Source: Planctomycetota bacterium
GTDB lineage: Bacteria > Planctomycetota > Planctomycetia > Pirellulales > Pirellulaceae
Direction of reading: 5' to 3'
Length of the DNA: 64,000 bases
Assembly: GCA_963204915.1 (NCBI GenBank)
Contig: CAUJHS010000017.1
Location: forward strand, 1 to 64,000
Below, piece after piece: positions 44,511-54,315 of this stretch (the first letter of the stretch is position 1; the number at the start of each line of letters is the position of its first letter). Position numbers and translations under genes: made by a program. The notes beneath the pieces are model-generated. The model was not told the DNA's origin. It ran no database searches and saw nothing but the letters and a program-made list of their open reading frames with translations.

Positions 44511-45377
44511 GAGCCTGTTATGCACTTAAAGGATAGAAGGATAGTTTGGAAGTAGTAGGGTAAGCGTTGCGACCCAGTGCCACGCTTCAAGGGTTTTTGT
44601 GAGGCGTTCGTAGTCGCGAGCGAGTCGTCGGAATCGTCCCAGCCAACCGAAAGTGCGTTCAACCACCCAGCGCCAAGGCAAGAGTACGAAGCCTCGCTTG
44701 GCCTGCGTGTGTTTGACAACTTCTAGCCGAATCTGGCGCTCTTTCGCCGCCTGAGCTGCGTCTTCGCCCGTGTAGCCTTGATCGGCGAACGCGATTTGGG
44801 CGCTTTGTCCGCACGCGGCCTGCACTTCGCGGGCCAGCGAAGCGACTTGTGCGCGCTCCTGCTCGTTGGCGGGCATGACAACGAGCGCCAGTCAATGTCC
44901 CAAGGTGTCGACGGCGATAGGCGCCTTGGAGCCGTGTTTCTTTTTGCGGCCATCGAAACCCGCACGTCCGACGCTTTCCGACGTCGATGGAAGCATACGG
45001 CCATCGAAAATGACCGCCGTGGGATGCGGTCCACGCTCAAGCGTCCTACGAATAATCTCGCGAAGATCGTGCGCCGCCATTTCGAAAACACGCGCGGTAT
45101 GCCAACGTCGCGCCTGCTGATACACGGCAGCCCGGGGAGAAAAATCATTCCGTAAATAACGCCACTGGCAACCTGGCTTCACGACGTAACGCAACGCAAC
45201 GCATTAAAAAGATCGCGCAGCGCATGCTCGAGCTGCGGCGCATCCTCGCGCATCAACGTTAGATAGGGCAACAGAAACTCCCATTCCACATCCGTTACGT
45301 CGCTTGGATACGGCTTCCTTGTCGTGCTCATCTACGCAACGTAATGCCCCGTTTCAATTTAAGCCAATAACAGGCTC
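44511..45377 (-). mobile_element. Dead IS5-family insertion sequence
   Basis: Inverted ends GAGCCTGTTAT at 44511-44521 and its complement at 45367-45377 enclose about 867 bases with a degraded transposase gene. A clear target duplication is not visible. The element lies between the 43-44 kb debris and the DNA polymerase gene. Confidence 0.75.
44526..45331 (-). pseudogene. IS5-family transposase with a frameshift and a stop
   Basis: The start is MSTTRKPYPSDVTDVEWEFL at 45331. A five-base tandem duplication (TGCGT) within GCGTTGCGTTGCGTTACG near 45195-45205 shifts the frame. The rest continues RYVVKPGCQWRYLRNDF, then VIFDGRMLPST and HGSKAPIAVDTLGH, where an in-frame TGA (44892-44894) interrupts before [10 protein letters not shown]. 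The end [10 protein letters not shown] and [11 protein letters not shown] matches IS5 DDE transposases. Without the two lesions it would be complete, so decay is fairly recent. Confidence 0.8.
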
Positions 45378-45463
45378 TCGAGGATGTCTCGCTGTTTGAC
45401 CGGTATGGAGTATTTGGAGTGGGATGCGATCGGAATCCATTACCGCACGTGTCGGTCCCCCAA

Positions 45464-47734
45464 TCAGTCCGGTTTTGTCCAACGGTCGCTGACGGTCCAT
45501 TCGCATTTCGCCGGGATCCCACACAGCACTTCTTCCATCGAGGACTCCATAATTCCGACGGCGCGCTGTGCATCGGAATTGGTATTGCCATTCGGCAGAT
45601 TGACCAAGATCTCGTCATGGACAAAGCCGTAGACGTCAAACCCCGCGTATAGTAGGTTCCAGAGAGCGAGCTTACTTCCATCGGCGGCCAATGATTGGAA
45701 TGGCGTATTCTTACTATCCGTGAATTTCACTCCGTCGCGGATACGACCAGTCAGTGTGGCGACTTTCTGATGGTAAAGCCGCTGGTGCAACGTTTCCTCG
45801 CCACACTCCGAGACGATTGCATCCCACACATCGTCCGCCACCGATTCGCTACACGTCCGACAAAGGCGGTGAAGGCCGGACCAAACTCGTTGTTGATACT
45901 CTAACGTCGCCTCGGATCGTCCCCCAATTACTTTCGCAACACCCCGCGCTGCAATGGACTTCCGCTCACCCGAGCGGTCAAACGCGTCCCACAACAATGA
46001 CTCCGGAACGCCAAGGTTGCGGGATAACGCGAGCATCGATTGATCGGCCAGATAACCGTCACGGTCATTGAGCTCGGGGTAGACTTTTGAAATCAGCGTC
46101 TCACGAAACTTGGCGGACTCTTCCTCAGTTAGCGACACTCCATAGTTCGCCTCGGCGTATTCCCGCAGGGTCGTCGGACCGAGTCCCCCCGGAACGCCAA
46201 AGTTAATCGCCTTGGCCGCTTGTCTTCGCCGCCGAAACGTATCCGGGTCCGTCTGTTTGAGCGCTATGAATTCATCGAGCGACATTCCCTGGATTGCGGC
46301 TGCAGTGAACGCATGGGGGTCCACTCCCTGTCGAATTACGTTCGCCAGTTCCGATCGTCCAAACCGAGCGAGGCAGACTGCGGCCAGCGTGCGTAGTTCG
46401 ATGGCCGCATAGTCCGCGATGAGCAACTGACTGTCTGGCGTCCGCGGTACGAAAAGATCGCGAAAGGCTCTATCCTTTGGCATTTGCTGTAAATTAATAC
46501 CCGGGATCGCCTCTTCGCGCGGACTCGAACAACTCGTACGCCCAGTACGTGTCAGTAAACTGTATTGGCAGTGCAGCGTCGGGGCATTGAGTCGGTTCAA
46601 GAAGCCGAGCTGTTTTTCGATAGCTTTGAGTTCGCTCCAAATTGCAAGAAAGCGGTGGCGATCTTTAAACTTCGACCAAGTCTTCACGGAACGCGAGACC
46701 CCTCGTTGCTTACCTTGGCTTTGCGGGATTTGAATCGTCTCACCCGGTCGACGAATCTCCGCGGCGACCTGTGTCAGCATGACCGTAAGCCGAAGATTGC
46801 TCAGAGACGGCGTCCGACTCTTGGCAGTCAGGCGAACGGCGCCGTCACGATCAAAGGTGAGCACGTCGGGATAGTCTCGTCGAAGTTCATAAGTCAACTC
46901 GCCGACACGACGCCGCTTCTCATCGGCTAACCGTTGGATTCCAGCCTCATCGATATGGACGCCGCGACGGAACATCTGCGATAGCACGATACTAGCTTTG
47001 ACTTGAATCACTTCACTTAAGTAGCCATATCGCTCGATGGCGTCGGGGAGTATTTCGTACCGGTCGCGTTCGGGGTGGTAGCCGTAGTCCGCCATCAGCT
47101 CGTACGCAAGTTGTGTCAGGGCTGGGTAGAGACGGTGTGTGGCGACAGCATCGGCAATTGCATACTGAAAGAATCCCGGATCAGCGTGTTGAAGATCACA
47201 CCGCGACAGACCGATCAATTCACCGAACCGAAGTCGATACGGATCTTCCTTGCTGAGCTGCAGAGTCGTAAATTCGGCCGCCAAATTAGCCAGATTCGTG
47301 GGATAGACCTTTTGCTCGCCCGCCCCAGCCTTTCGTGACGACGTTCGATACTTGCCGGCGCCCAGTTGAATCAACATGTCCAGGATCATCGTGTCGAACA
47401 TCCGGCCCTGATGACACGCATCCCACAAGACGCGACGAGCAGGGTGGTTCTGACGATTCAGATGTTGGTCAACGCACCAGAAATCGAATTGTACATTGTG
47501 TCCGACAAAGTACTCATTGCGATGTTGATGTAGGAACTTCCCGAGGTCATCGGGATGAATAATGACGTGACGTTGACCGTCGCTTGCCACCGCAAGCGCC
47601 ACGGGAGGAATCTTCCGCTCGTCTTGAATGAATTCCGTCTCCACGTCAAACCCCAAAGGAATGTGACGCTGTGAAAAGAGCCGTTCGTCCTTCCAGTGTA
47701 CGTAAGGCAAAATCATCGTCGGCTGGGAGATCAT
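45464..47734 (-). CDS. Family A DNA polymerase with 3'-5' exonuclease, phage/plasmid type
   Basis: The 756-residue protein has an N-terminal exonuclease (LGFDVETEF about 27-35; VGHNVQFDFW about 77-86; YAIADAVATHRLY about 190-202) and a polymerase domain. Motif A is LIADYAAIELRTLA (about 440), motif B is RRRQAAKAINFGVPGGLG (about 500), and motif C is YGFVHDEILVNL (about 710). It lacks the 5' nuclease domain of bacterial Pol I and is shorter, as in phage and mobile-element replicases. It sits downstream of a DUF3987 ATPase and a primase, so it most likely replicates the integrated element when excised. Start could also be the internal ATG six codons on. The gene appears intact. Confidence 0.85.
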   Translation of the reverse strand: MISQPTMILPYVHWKDERLFSQRHIPLGFDVETEFIQDERKIPPVALAVASDGQRHVIIHPDDLGKFLHQHRNEYFVGHNVQFDFWCVDQHLNRQNHPARRVLWDACHQGRMFDTMILDMLIQLGAGKYRTSSRKAGAGEQKVYPTNLANLAAEFTTLQLSKEDPYRLRFGELIGLSRCDLQHADPGFFQYAIADAVATHRLYPALTQLAYELMADYGYHPERDRYEILPDAIERYGYLSEVIQVKASIVLSQMFRRGVHIDEAGIQRLADEKRRRVGELTYELRRDYPDVLTFDRDGAVRLTAKSRTPSLSNLRLTVMLTQVAAEIRRPGETIQIPQSQGKQRGVSRSVKTWSKFKDRHRFLAIWSELKAIEKQLGFLNRLNAPTLHCQYSLLTRTGRTSCSSPREEAIPGINLQQMPKDRAFRDLFVPRTPDSQLLIADYAAIELRTLAAVCLARFGRSELANVIRQGVDPHAFTAAAIQGMSLDEFIALKQTDPDTFRRRRQAAKAINFGVPGGLGPTTLREYAEANYGVSLTEEESAKFRETLISKVYPELNDRDGYLADQSMLALSRNLGVPESLLWDAFDRSGERKSIAARGVAKVIGGRSEATLEYQQRVWSGLHRLCRTCSESVADDVWDAIVSECGEETLHQRLYHQKVATLTGRIRDGVKFTDSKNTPFQSLAADGSKLALWNLLYAGFDVYGFVHDEILVNLPNGNTNSDAQRAVGIMESSMEEVLCGIPAKCEWTVSDRWTKPD

Positions 47735-47772
47735 GGCTATATTTCGTTGGTTTACTTGCCCGGGGGCTAGTC

Positions 47773-49332
47773 CTAAGCCCCTCGGTTGATGACAAACCGG
47801 GCGCTCCGTTTCTGGACCCCGGTGTATTCAAACTCGCCGTGGCCGCGATCAGCGGCGGCCTCCATCAACGCCTTCGCATCACTGCTTTTTTTGATTCCGG
47901 CCACGTTGGCTCGTACGACATCTCTTGGTCGAACCTCCGTCATGTTATTTCGCCTCATCCACATGAGGAACGCATCGACGGATTTATCTTCGTCGGATAG
48001 CGTGAGACAGCCGTGGACGGCCATCGCGTGCGCCTTGAAGTAGTCGCACAACCGCACGGCGCGTCGCACGTCATCTGCATCTACATACCCTTCTCCCTCA
48101 CTTTCTTGGAGTTCGCCGGCCGCCCAGCGAAGCAGATGAATTACGAGGCAAAAGCGAGCACAGTAGCCCCGAAGTTTGGCGCACGCGCCAACAATCCTCG
48201 GTGGAAAGTTCGAGGTATTCATTTCGTCAGCAACACGGTCTTGAAACGCCGCAAATTCCATCCGACCGTGGTGGTCAAGGTGGAGAATAACGGGCGTATC
48301 GGAATCGCTCTCGGGACGGTGCGGCTCCAGCGCGAGCAGCCGGCCCAAGATTATCCGCCACGCGCGCTGGGTATCTTCGTCTAGTTCGACGTCTGTCCAA
48401 CCTTGGAATGGTTGATCATCCGGGTAAGCAAATAGCACGCGATCAAGGAAACCATCCTGTGCGCCTCCACGGGCCTCGAGCGACGACAACATATCTGGCT
48501 GGATTCCTCCAAGCGCGCTCAGGAAGGGATGCCGCACAATAATCGGTCCGGCCTGACTAGTCTTCCGGTCAACTTTAATCATTTCGTTTGACCAGGCCGA
48601 CAAAAAGAACTGACGGTCGGCTCCGCGGCGATACTGGTTCATCGACTGGACCCACCCGGTGAACTCGTCGCGGAAAATCAACAGCCCTTTCGGATTTGAC
48701 TCCAGATTGACGGCTAAGGCCTCAACGGTGGTGTCGGACGTGAACAGATGACGCATCGGCGGCGGCGCGATGGGGCGGCAGGCCGACTCCTGCGAAATGT
48801 CGCCGCTCGCGTCTTGATCAAGCCGTGAAGACTGTTTGTATGCGGCCAACTCGTCCTGATAGCGTGTCACCGCGGCGCGATGGACGTGGCGCCGTCGATC
48901 CTGTTCGTCATAAATCGGACCCATGACGGCCTTCAGCGCTGGCGTCTTCACCCGCCCCGGCGGAGCGACGATTGCGGCGTACATGCTTGGTTGTTCGATC
49001 CAGCCGGTTTTCAAGAGGATCCCTCGCGCTGCTCCGACTGCTGCGCCGGAAACAACGAGGGCTCCGACAGCCGGAAAGTCCAATGGACAGCCGGTGGCGT
49101 CTGCAACTTGTTGGATAAAACGCCGAACCGCATTGGGAAATACCTCTGTTGGAAAGGGCGGCCTGGATGACCGATACGAAACAGAGTGCGCCTCCAAGGT
49201 CGAAGGTACTGCTCGCTCATTCTCGTGAAACACCTGCAAACGCTTGAAGAACTGGTCGACTTGCATACCGGCGAATCGCCGAGGAGTTCCTCCGGCCGCC
49301 AGCAGATCGTCAATGCCTTTATGGATCGTCAT
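47773..49332 (-). CDS. DUF3987 (YfjI-type) primase-associated ATPase
   Basis: The 519-residue protein starts at an ATG overlapping the end of the primase gene by 14 bases; longer N-terminal frames antisense the primase and are not needed. It has FPNAVRRFIQQVADATGCPL (about 65), the P-loop-like APPGRVKTPALKAVMG (about 103-118), LLIFRDEFTGWVQSMNQ (about 190, Walker B-like with a following Glu/Asp) and GGIQPDML (about 250). These features match the DUF3987 group found next to primases on mobile elements, probably acting as replicative helicases or loaders. The P-loop is degenerate (Arg-Val where Gly-Ser/Thr is usual). Confidence 0.75.
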   Translation of the reverse strand: MTIHKGIDDLLAAGGTPRRFAGMQVDQFFKRLQVFHENERAVPSTLEAHSVSYRSSRPPFPTEVFPNAVRRFIQQVADATGCPLDFPAVGALVVSGAAVGAARGILLKTGWIEQPSMYAAIVAPPGRVKTPALKAVMGPIYDEQDRRRHVHRAAVTRYQDELAAYKQSSRLDQDASGDISQESACRPIAPPPMRHLFTSDTTVEALAVNLESNPKGLLIFRDEFTGWVQSMNQYRRGADRQFFLSAWSNEMIKVDRKTSQAGPIIVRHPFLSALGGIQPDMLSSLEARGGAQDGFLDRVLFAYPDDQPFQGWTDVELDEDTQRAWRIILGRLLALEPHRPESDSDTPVILHLDHHGRMEFAAFQDRVADEMNTSNFPPRIVGACAKLRGYCARFCLVIHLLRWAAGELQESEGEGYVDADDVRRAVRLCDYFKAHAMAVHGCLTLSDEDKSVDAFLMWMRRNNMTEVRPRDVVRANVAGIKKSSDAKALMEAAADRGHGEFEYTGVQKRSARFVINRGA

Positions 49333-50329
49333 ACCAATCCTCCACTTCGACTTCATATCCTTCGTGCTGCAAACTCCGCCAGAACGCTTGCGCCTCGTTA
49401 AACACGGGGGGCTTCGTGCGGAGATCAGCCGCATCGAAGGCGATAATTACCGTCTGCGCTTCAAGCTGTTGCAGCACCGGGATCGCCTTCCTCCATTGAG
49501 TTACGCCGGGAATCCCGATCGTCGGCGTACCCTCAAGCCAGTAGGCGAGATCGCTCTTCAGTTCGCCCTCCGTGACTCGAACGATCCTCGACGGACAAGG
49601 AACACCGCGGGGAACATGCACTGGACTCCCGCTGGATTTGCAGCTCTCACCACTCGTCAGATAGACGTACTTTGGGTCGCTCGAACGTCGGATTTTTACA
49701 GCTTGGATCCGGCATGCCACATCGCGTACCGGTATGAGCAGGCCGGTGGAGATCCCAGCCAGCGTCACCCCGAATTCACCGTCGACAAATCCCGGAACAC
49801 TCAGGACGTCGCCTCCCAGCTTCTTGAACACGTGCCTGGCGACTTGGCCCCGGTCGATGTTACGCAAAGTTCGGTATTGCCCGAGTTGAATGTGTTCCTT
49901 GGACATACCGCGTCGGTTGAGTTCGCCTTGGTGGCATTCACTCAGACGCAAGCTTGCGAGCAGGGACTCGTAAGCGGTATGAACGAGTTCGCCGTCGCTG
50001 CACGACTGGACAATATTTTGCGGCGCCTGACTTTGTGATTCGTGCGGCTCAACCGCGGCGACGGAATGCGACCTAAATAGATCCCACCATGTCAACCCAA
50101 GCGTCTCGACGATTTGATCCGTTTTGCAACCCACGCGACATTTGATGAGAATGCGGCCATCATGCCCTATTGTTATCCGCAGGCTAGGATTGTGGTCGCC
50201 AGGCTGCCCGCTGCCAGCGTTGTGTGCAGGACATGGACAACGTGCGACCCAGCCGTCTCTCGTGGGACGCACGCCGTCGAGCGTCGATAACACATTGGCA
50301 ACGTATGGAGCTAATTCGTTATGAGTCAC
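49319..50329 (-). CDS. Toprim-domain primase (zinc finger plus DUF3854-like)
   Basis: The 336-residue protein has an N-terminal zinc-binding region CPCPAHNAG (about 31-39) with CRVGC (about 64-68), as in DnaG-type primases. A linker of helices follows, then a Toprim-like C-terminus: RIVRVTEGELKSDLAYWL (about 249-266, with the catalytic Glu), TIGIPGVTQW (about 270-279) and VIIAFDAADLRTKP (about 294-307, DxD-like). It should make primers for the family A polymerase of the same operon. Its start is 13 bases after the preceding gene. The domain order is that of mobile-element primases. Confidence 0.75.
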   Translation of the reverse strand: MTHNELAPYVANVLSTLDGVRPTRDGWVARCPCPAHNAGSGQPGDHNPSLRITIGHDGRILIKCRVGCKTDQIVETLGLTWWDLFRSHSVAAVEPHESQSQAPQNIVQSCSDGELVHTAYESLLASLRLSECHQGELNRRGMSKEHIQLGQYRTLRNIDRGQVARHVFKKLGGDVLSVPGFVDGEFGVTLAGISTGLLIPVRDVACRIQAVKIRRSSDPKYVYLTSGESCKSSGSPVHVPRGVPCPSRIVRVTEGELKSDLAYWLEGTPTIGIPGVTQWRKAIPVLQQLEAQTVIIAFDAADLRTKPPVFNEAQAFWRSLQHEGYEVEVEDWYDDP

Positions 50330-50342
50330 TGCGAGCTTCCTG

Positions 50343-50864
50343 TTAAACTCGGCGGGGAAGTGAATCCGTCGTTTGATCTCCGGAATTGTCCTGGTTAGAC
50401 AAGTCGCCTCGCATGCGCTCGATTCTCAGCTTAACCAGTTCTGCGGCTGATTGAGCCTCCTCTAGTTTCACCGCCTTTGGTCGCGCCCGGAACCACGCAA
50501 AATTCCAAAAGATTGACTCGCCCTTCGTTTTGCACCTCAGGTGGACATCCTTCCCGATTATGGAGAAAAATTTGGGGTGATCGGGATGGAGCTTGACGAC
50601 GTCGGCATCCTCGAATCCAAGCTGCTTGAGATGATCGAGTGCGATCGCAAGCTTCTTTGGATCGCCCGCGAACGTCACGAAAATGTCGCGCTCAATCGGT
50701 GCGACTGGTTCGACCGACCCGTGCGGGTCACGGTCGTCTGACAGTTTGCCAGATATCTTGGCGGTAAATACGACCTGCAGCTCTTCGTTTTTATTGCGCG
50801 TCACGATTTGGTCGATCACCTTTGCCTGGTAGACGGCGCCATCTTCTATGAAGTTTTTTTCCAT
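50343..50864 (-). CDS. Unknown protein of the replication module
   Basis: The 173-residue soluble protein begins MEKNFIEDGAVYQAKVIDQI and has a beta-rich first half (VVFTAKISGKL, IFVTFAGD, DVHLRCKTKG), then a helical, charged tail. Proteins at this position before primases in phage-like operons are often single-strand DNA-binding (DUF669-like), and the beta-rich half would fit, but I recognise no defined motif. It lies in tight order with the primase. Confidence 0.6.
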   Translation of the reverse strand: MEKNFIEDGAVYQAKVIDQIVTRNKNEELQVVFTAKISGKLSDDRDPHGSVEPVAPIERDIFVTFAGDPKKLAIALDHLKQLGFEDADVVKLHPDHPKFFSIIGKDVHLRCKTKGESIFWNFAWFRARPKAVKLEEAQSAAELVKLRIERMRGDLSNQDNSGDQTTDSLPRRV

Positions 50865-50965
50865 CGAGCGGCCTCTTTGGTGTGGTTTTCATTCGGGTAA
50901 TTGAACAACTCTTCGTCGGCGGGCCGACCTTGATCGTCCTCAAACACTTCATTCGCTTCGGCCAC
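50846..50965 (-). CDS. Possible small protein overlapping the next gene
   Basis: A frame from a GTG at 50965 reads VAEANEVFEDDQGRPADEEL and ends at a TAG at 50846, overlapping the next start by 19 bases. The composition is acidic and protein-like, and the open frame extends further upstream without an obvious start. No binding site supports the GTG. It may be the end of a gene whose beginning is lost. Confidence 0.25.
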   Translation of the reverse strand: MAEANEVFEDDQGRPADEELFNYPNENHTKEAARWKKTS

Positions 50966-51036
50966 GCAAATTTGCAGGAACGATTGCTCGTTCCCATCCC
51001 GCGAAAAAGTGCTTCCAAACGACTGAGGACATGTCG

Positions 51037-51510
51037 TTACCGTAAAGTCGGGTTGTCGGGTAGATAACCCAACTGCGCGACGATTTCGCGGACCTCGTCA
51101 GAGGTCATTCGCCCAAGGGCGAGTAGTCGTGCGGAGACCGCCTCTACGGCCGTCCACCGTTCTCGGAGAATTTCGGACGCCGCCAGTCTCCACTGCTCGA
51201 GCTTTCGATTTTCCCAGCCCATTAATCGCCACTGCACTGACTGTTGGTCTAAGAAATCAGCATCAGCCGAGCCGTGCGTGAGTAGCACGGTCGTGAGACA
51301 TCGCTTCTGGTACCTCGCCTGGGCCAAGGGCCCGGCGTACGTAATGCAGCACGCGATGTCAGGATCTAATGGCGCCAATTCGACGCGCGGCTGGCCGTCG
51401 ATAACGACTGAGAATGCGACACCGTGGCGATCTGCTGCAACCGCGTGACCCGCCTCATGGTAGGCGATATAACGCTTGCGTTGGACCTTGGCATTGTCAT
51501 TGGTCGACAT
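51037..51510 (-). CDS. M41/FtsH-like zinc peptidase domain protein
   Basis: The 157-residue protein has YIAYHEAGHAVAADRHGV with HEAGH at residues 18-22, the HExxH zinc-binding site of M41 (FtsH-type) peptidases, followed by ITYAGPLAQARYQ, which matches the region after the active site in FtsH (GGRAAE-like). It has no AAA ATPase domain or membrane helix, so it is a free-standing version as seen on planctomycete mobile elements. Its role is unknown. The end (QLGYLPDNP) is encoded by the CCCGACAACCCGAC tract that recurs in the window, and a fragment of a second copy lies at 43.8 kb. Confidence 0.65.
   Translation of the reverse strand: MSTNDNAKVQRKRYIAYHEAGHAVAADRHGVAFSVVIDGQPRVELAPLDPDIACCITYAGPLAQARYQKRCLTTVLLTHGSADADFLDQQSVQWRLMGWENRKLEQWRLAASEILRERWTAVEAVSARLLALGRMTSDEVREIVAQLGYLPDNPTLR
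51046..51060 (+). repeat. GTCGGGTTGTCGGG repeat, copy 3 (inside the M41-like gene)
   Basis: The motif AGTCGGGTTGTCGGG lies within the last codons of the M41-like gene. It is a shorter form of copies 1 and 2. Confidence 0.5.
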
Positions 51511-51602
51511 ACGGGATTAACCTAAAGTGGGGTTGTGCTAAACGATGGGCGACTGTTGCTGCGAGGCGGCGTTGATGGCTACGACCGACTCGGCGATGCA
51601 AT

Positions 51603-51914
51603 TCAATGGCGATCAGCATCACCGATCGTCACGTTGAGTTCGCGAGCGGCCAAATCTATGGCTCTTAATCGCCCTTGTCGCGTTCGCGAGGGGTGCGGAC
51701 GACCATCGGAGGCGGCGGTTGTTCGCGCGGCGAACCGCTCCAGCGCCTCGACGCTCGTGTACCGCCGACCGCCAACGAGCACGGTCTCAAGCTGTACTCC
51801 GTGTACGCCCCGAAGTCGCCAGCGATGAAGCGTACTAACGTGGGGTCGGCCTGGTAGCGCCTTGGCAGCCGCGGGCAGAGTCAGTAGTGTTTCACACGAC
51901 ATTTCAATGCTCAT
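51603..51914 (-). CDS. DUF1580 protein, probable excisionase-like DNA-binding protein
   Basis: The 103-residue protein contains LLTLPAAAKALPGRPHVSTL, then HRWRLRGVHGVQLE and GGRRYTSVEALERF, a MerR/excisionase-like winged helix characteristic of DUF1580, a family common in Planctomycetes. Such proteins resemble recombination directionality factors and often occur in integrated elements. It is encoded about 90 bases before the M41-like gene in the same direction. It could regulate the replication module or help the integrase at 56.3 kb. Confidence 0.72.
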   Translation of the reverse strand: MSIEMSCETLLTLPAAAKALPGRPHVSTLHRWRLRGVHGVQLETVLVGGRRYTSVEALERFAARTTAASDGRPHPSRTRQGRLRAIDLAARELNVTIGDADRH

Positions 51915-53246
51915 TGGTGGTTCTCCATCTCATGGTTACGGTCGACAACGACTGCAGGCATTTAAAAGAAAATGCGATTCGATGTCAGGTGGCGATTTGG
52001 GGGCGAGTTGGGGGCTATTTGGTGTCGCGCTCGTTTGAGCCTCCTCCCCGTCGTCTTGTTCGTAGGGATGATGGGAGGGAAATTAGTTTGGGAAGATCAG
52101 GCCATGAAAACCGCCATTTCATACGAGCGGCTGCCGGAAGCCATATGGCATCGTTTTGGAAAGCTGATCCCGGTTCGAGGGCGCAGTCCATGACCGATGC
52201 TTGCGGTGTCGTGTTAAAACTGGTGATTGGTCCTGCGAACTAGCACGATTTCAAATTGGCCCCGCCTACTATTGGTATTTGGCCACGTTCAGGTCGACGA
52301 ACCCCAGGCTTTCGTTGCCTCGTAGCCATTGCAGTTGAATTTTGAAGAGCGATCGAGGTCCAAAGACGTAGGCGACACTTGCCTTTGAACGCGCCTGGGC
52401 CAAGTACAAAGTTGGTTCGCACGTTGCTTATGCATAATCGCTTCGCAGCTTACGCACGTGGGATTATGCGAGATCATTCGAACATCTATATGGCCTCTGA
52501 AGTCAAGTAGCGCGCACGGGTAGCGGGCGAAAAACTTCCGAGCTTTTTCGGACGGTGGATTTCTGGGGCTGCTTGTGCTCTTCTCTTCTTTGGGCGCAAG
52601 AGGGTTGGGAGCCCCTTTTGTCGAGCCTGAGCCGACCCACGTTGCGCGTGTGTGCCCGCGGTTCGCCGTCCTGTCGGCGCCGCGGCGCCGAGCGTGGTGG
52701 TTCGGAGTGGTTTTTCTTTGTGCGCTGGCGTGCTGTCGCCGGGTGATCGGCTTCTGCCGCAGTGAGTCGTTTCCGCAATTCACGTCAGACGCGCCGGGAC
52801 CTCCCTTCCCGCCGCGCGGCTGCGCGCAACATCTATCAAGGCTCGACCCGCGCGCCTCTCGGCAGGCCGGCTGCGCCGCACGGAGTCTCCCGACTCCACG
52901 TGTGCCGCGCCTCCTAGAAATTCCTCCCTTCCCTGGATGTCCGGCCACTCAAAACGAAGGCTCGCGCCCGAAGGCGCGTCCCGTTAGTACTCGGCTCGGT
53001 CCAGGGGCGGCCGCTCGATCACTCGTGTCCACGGTCACCAGCAAACAGCAACAATCGTGGTTCAAAGCGCCGGGCCGGGCGTCCCATCCAAAGCATGCGG
53101 GTCGGGGAACTGGTGCGCAACGAAGCGGCCCAAGCGAGTTCGCCCGCAGGCGCCTCCGACTCGGTTAGTCCGGCTCGCTTCAAGTCGTGCGCTGGCCCCA
53201 TCAAGCCCGAGTTAGACTTCCGGCTCGCACCGGCCAGGCGCGTGAT
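51915..53246. other. Long gene-poor stretch, possible transposase scrap
   Basis: A plus-strand frame near 52104-52243 starts MKTAISYERLPEAIWHRFGK, like the first residues of an IS5-type transposase, and then ends. Nothing else is recognisable; the part from 52.5 to 53.2 kb has GC-rich open frames on all strands without motifs. Confidence 0.3.
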
Positions 53247-54315
53247 TTATTGGTTGAAAAACTTCTTTACGTCGAAAGGCTCCTGTTTCTTGAGCAGGTA
53301 GTACACGGCCCGGCCGACCTTGCGCGACAAGCAGCTCATGGCCCGCGCCTTGCCGTGCTGCCGCGTGCGGCGGTCCACCAGACGCTGGGCCTCGTCGCAG
53401 TCGCGGAGCATCAGCGTGGCGGCCTCGCCGAAGGCCCACTTCAAGTAACGGTTGCCCATCTTCCGGCCCTTGCCGCTCTTGGTCTTGCCCGCCGCCTCGT
53501 ACTGGCCCGCCACCAGGCGGCTATAGGAAGGAACTGTCCCGGCGTGGCGAAGCGGCGGATGTCGTCCGCCTCGTACAGGATCGCCAGCCCCAGCACCTGC
53601 CCGATGCCCGGGACCGTGCGCAACAGCGACAGCGAATACGGGTCGTCCACCCGCGCCGTCCGCTCCAGATGCAACTCCAGGCTGCGGATCTGCTCCTCCA
53701 GATACTCGATCAGCCCCAGGTCGATCTCCATGCTGCGGCGCAGGCTGGGCTCCTCGAACCGCTCCAAGACCCCTTCGCGGTTCTTGGCCCGGTCCAGCCG
53801 CTTGGGCCAGCGCGGCAGATTGTATTGATGGAAGGCGTTCTGCACGTGTCCCATCGCTTCGCTCCGGAAAAGGACCAGCCGCATTCGCCGCCGCAAGAGA
53901 TCGCGCGTGGCGCGTCGAGCCTTGGGATAGATGTACGCCAGCGGAAAATTGCCGCCGCGCAGGAGCTTGGCGATCTTGTGGGAATCGATCGGATCGCTCT
54001 TGGTCTTGCCGCCGTGAATGGCCTTCATGTACAGGGCGTGGCCCAGCACGAAGGGAATGCCTTGCTCCTGGCACAGGTCGGCCAGCCACTACCAGGCGAA
54101 CATCGGGCGCCGACGCGCAGCGTTGGTCGGCAACCCACCACCATGTTCCGTTTCCGCCAGGCCGCGGTCAGGCAGAGAAAGGCATCGGGGCAGGCGTCGA
54201 TGTTCTGATGCACGAGCACTTGGCCCCTGTGATCCAGAACGCACACGTGCATGGTTCTCGCATGCAGGTCCACGCCACAATAGAATGGATGCTGCTGTTC
54301 GTAGAATCTCATCAT
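53247..54315 (-). pseudogene. IS110-family transposase with several frameshifts
   Basis: The start at 54315 has AAGGAG upstream and reads MMRFYEQQHPFYCGVDLHAR (the first DEDD aspartate region). The frame is lost near 54120. A second frame holds the stretch around ADLCQEQGIPF interrupted by a TAG (FAW-stop-WLAD) and continues GHALYMKAIHGGKTKSDPID through LLRTVPGIGQVLGLAIL. Around 53525 the frame changes again, giving GRKMGNRYLKWAFGEAA and LSRKVGRAVYYLLKKQEPFD to a stop at 53247. These are the DEDD and Tnp_20 parts of an IS110 transposase. At least three lesions make it inactive. Confidence 0.8.

Noticed and set aside
52289-52948. Minus-strand open frame of 219 codons
   Set aside because: Very high Arg/Pro/Gly content in a GC-rich non-coding stretch, with equally long frames on the other strand.
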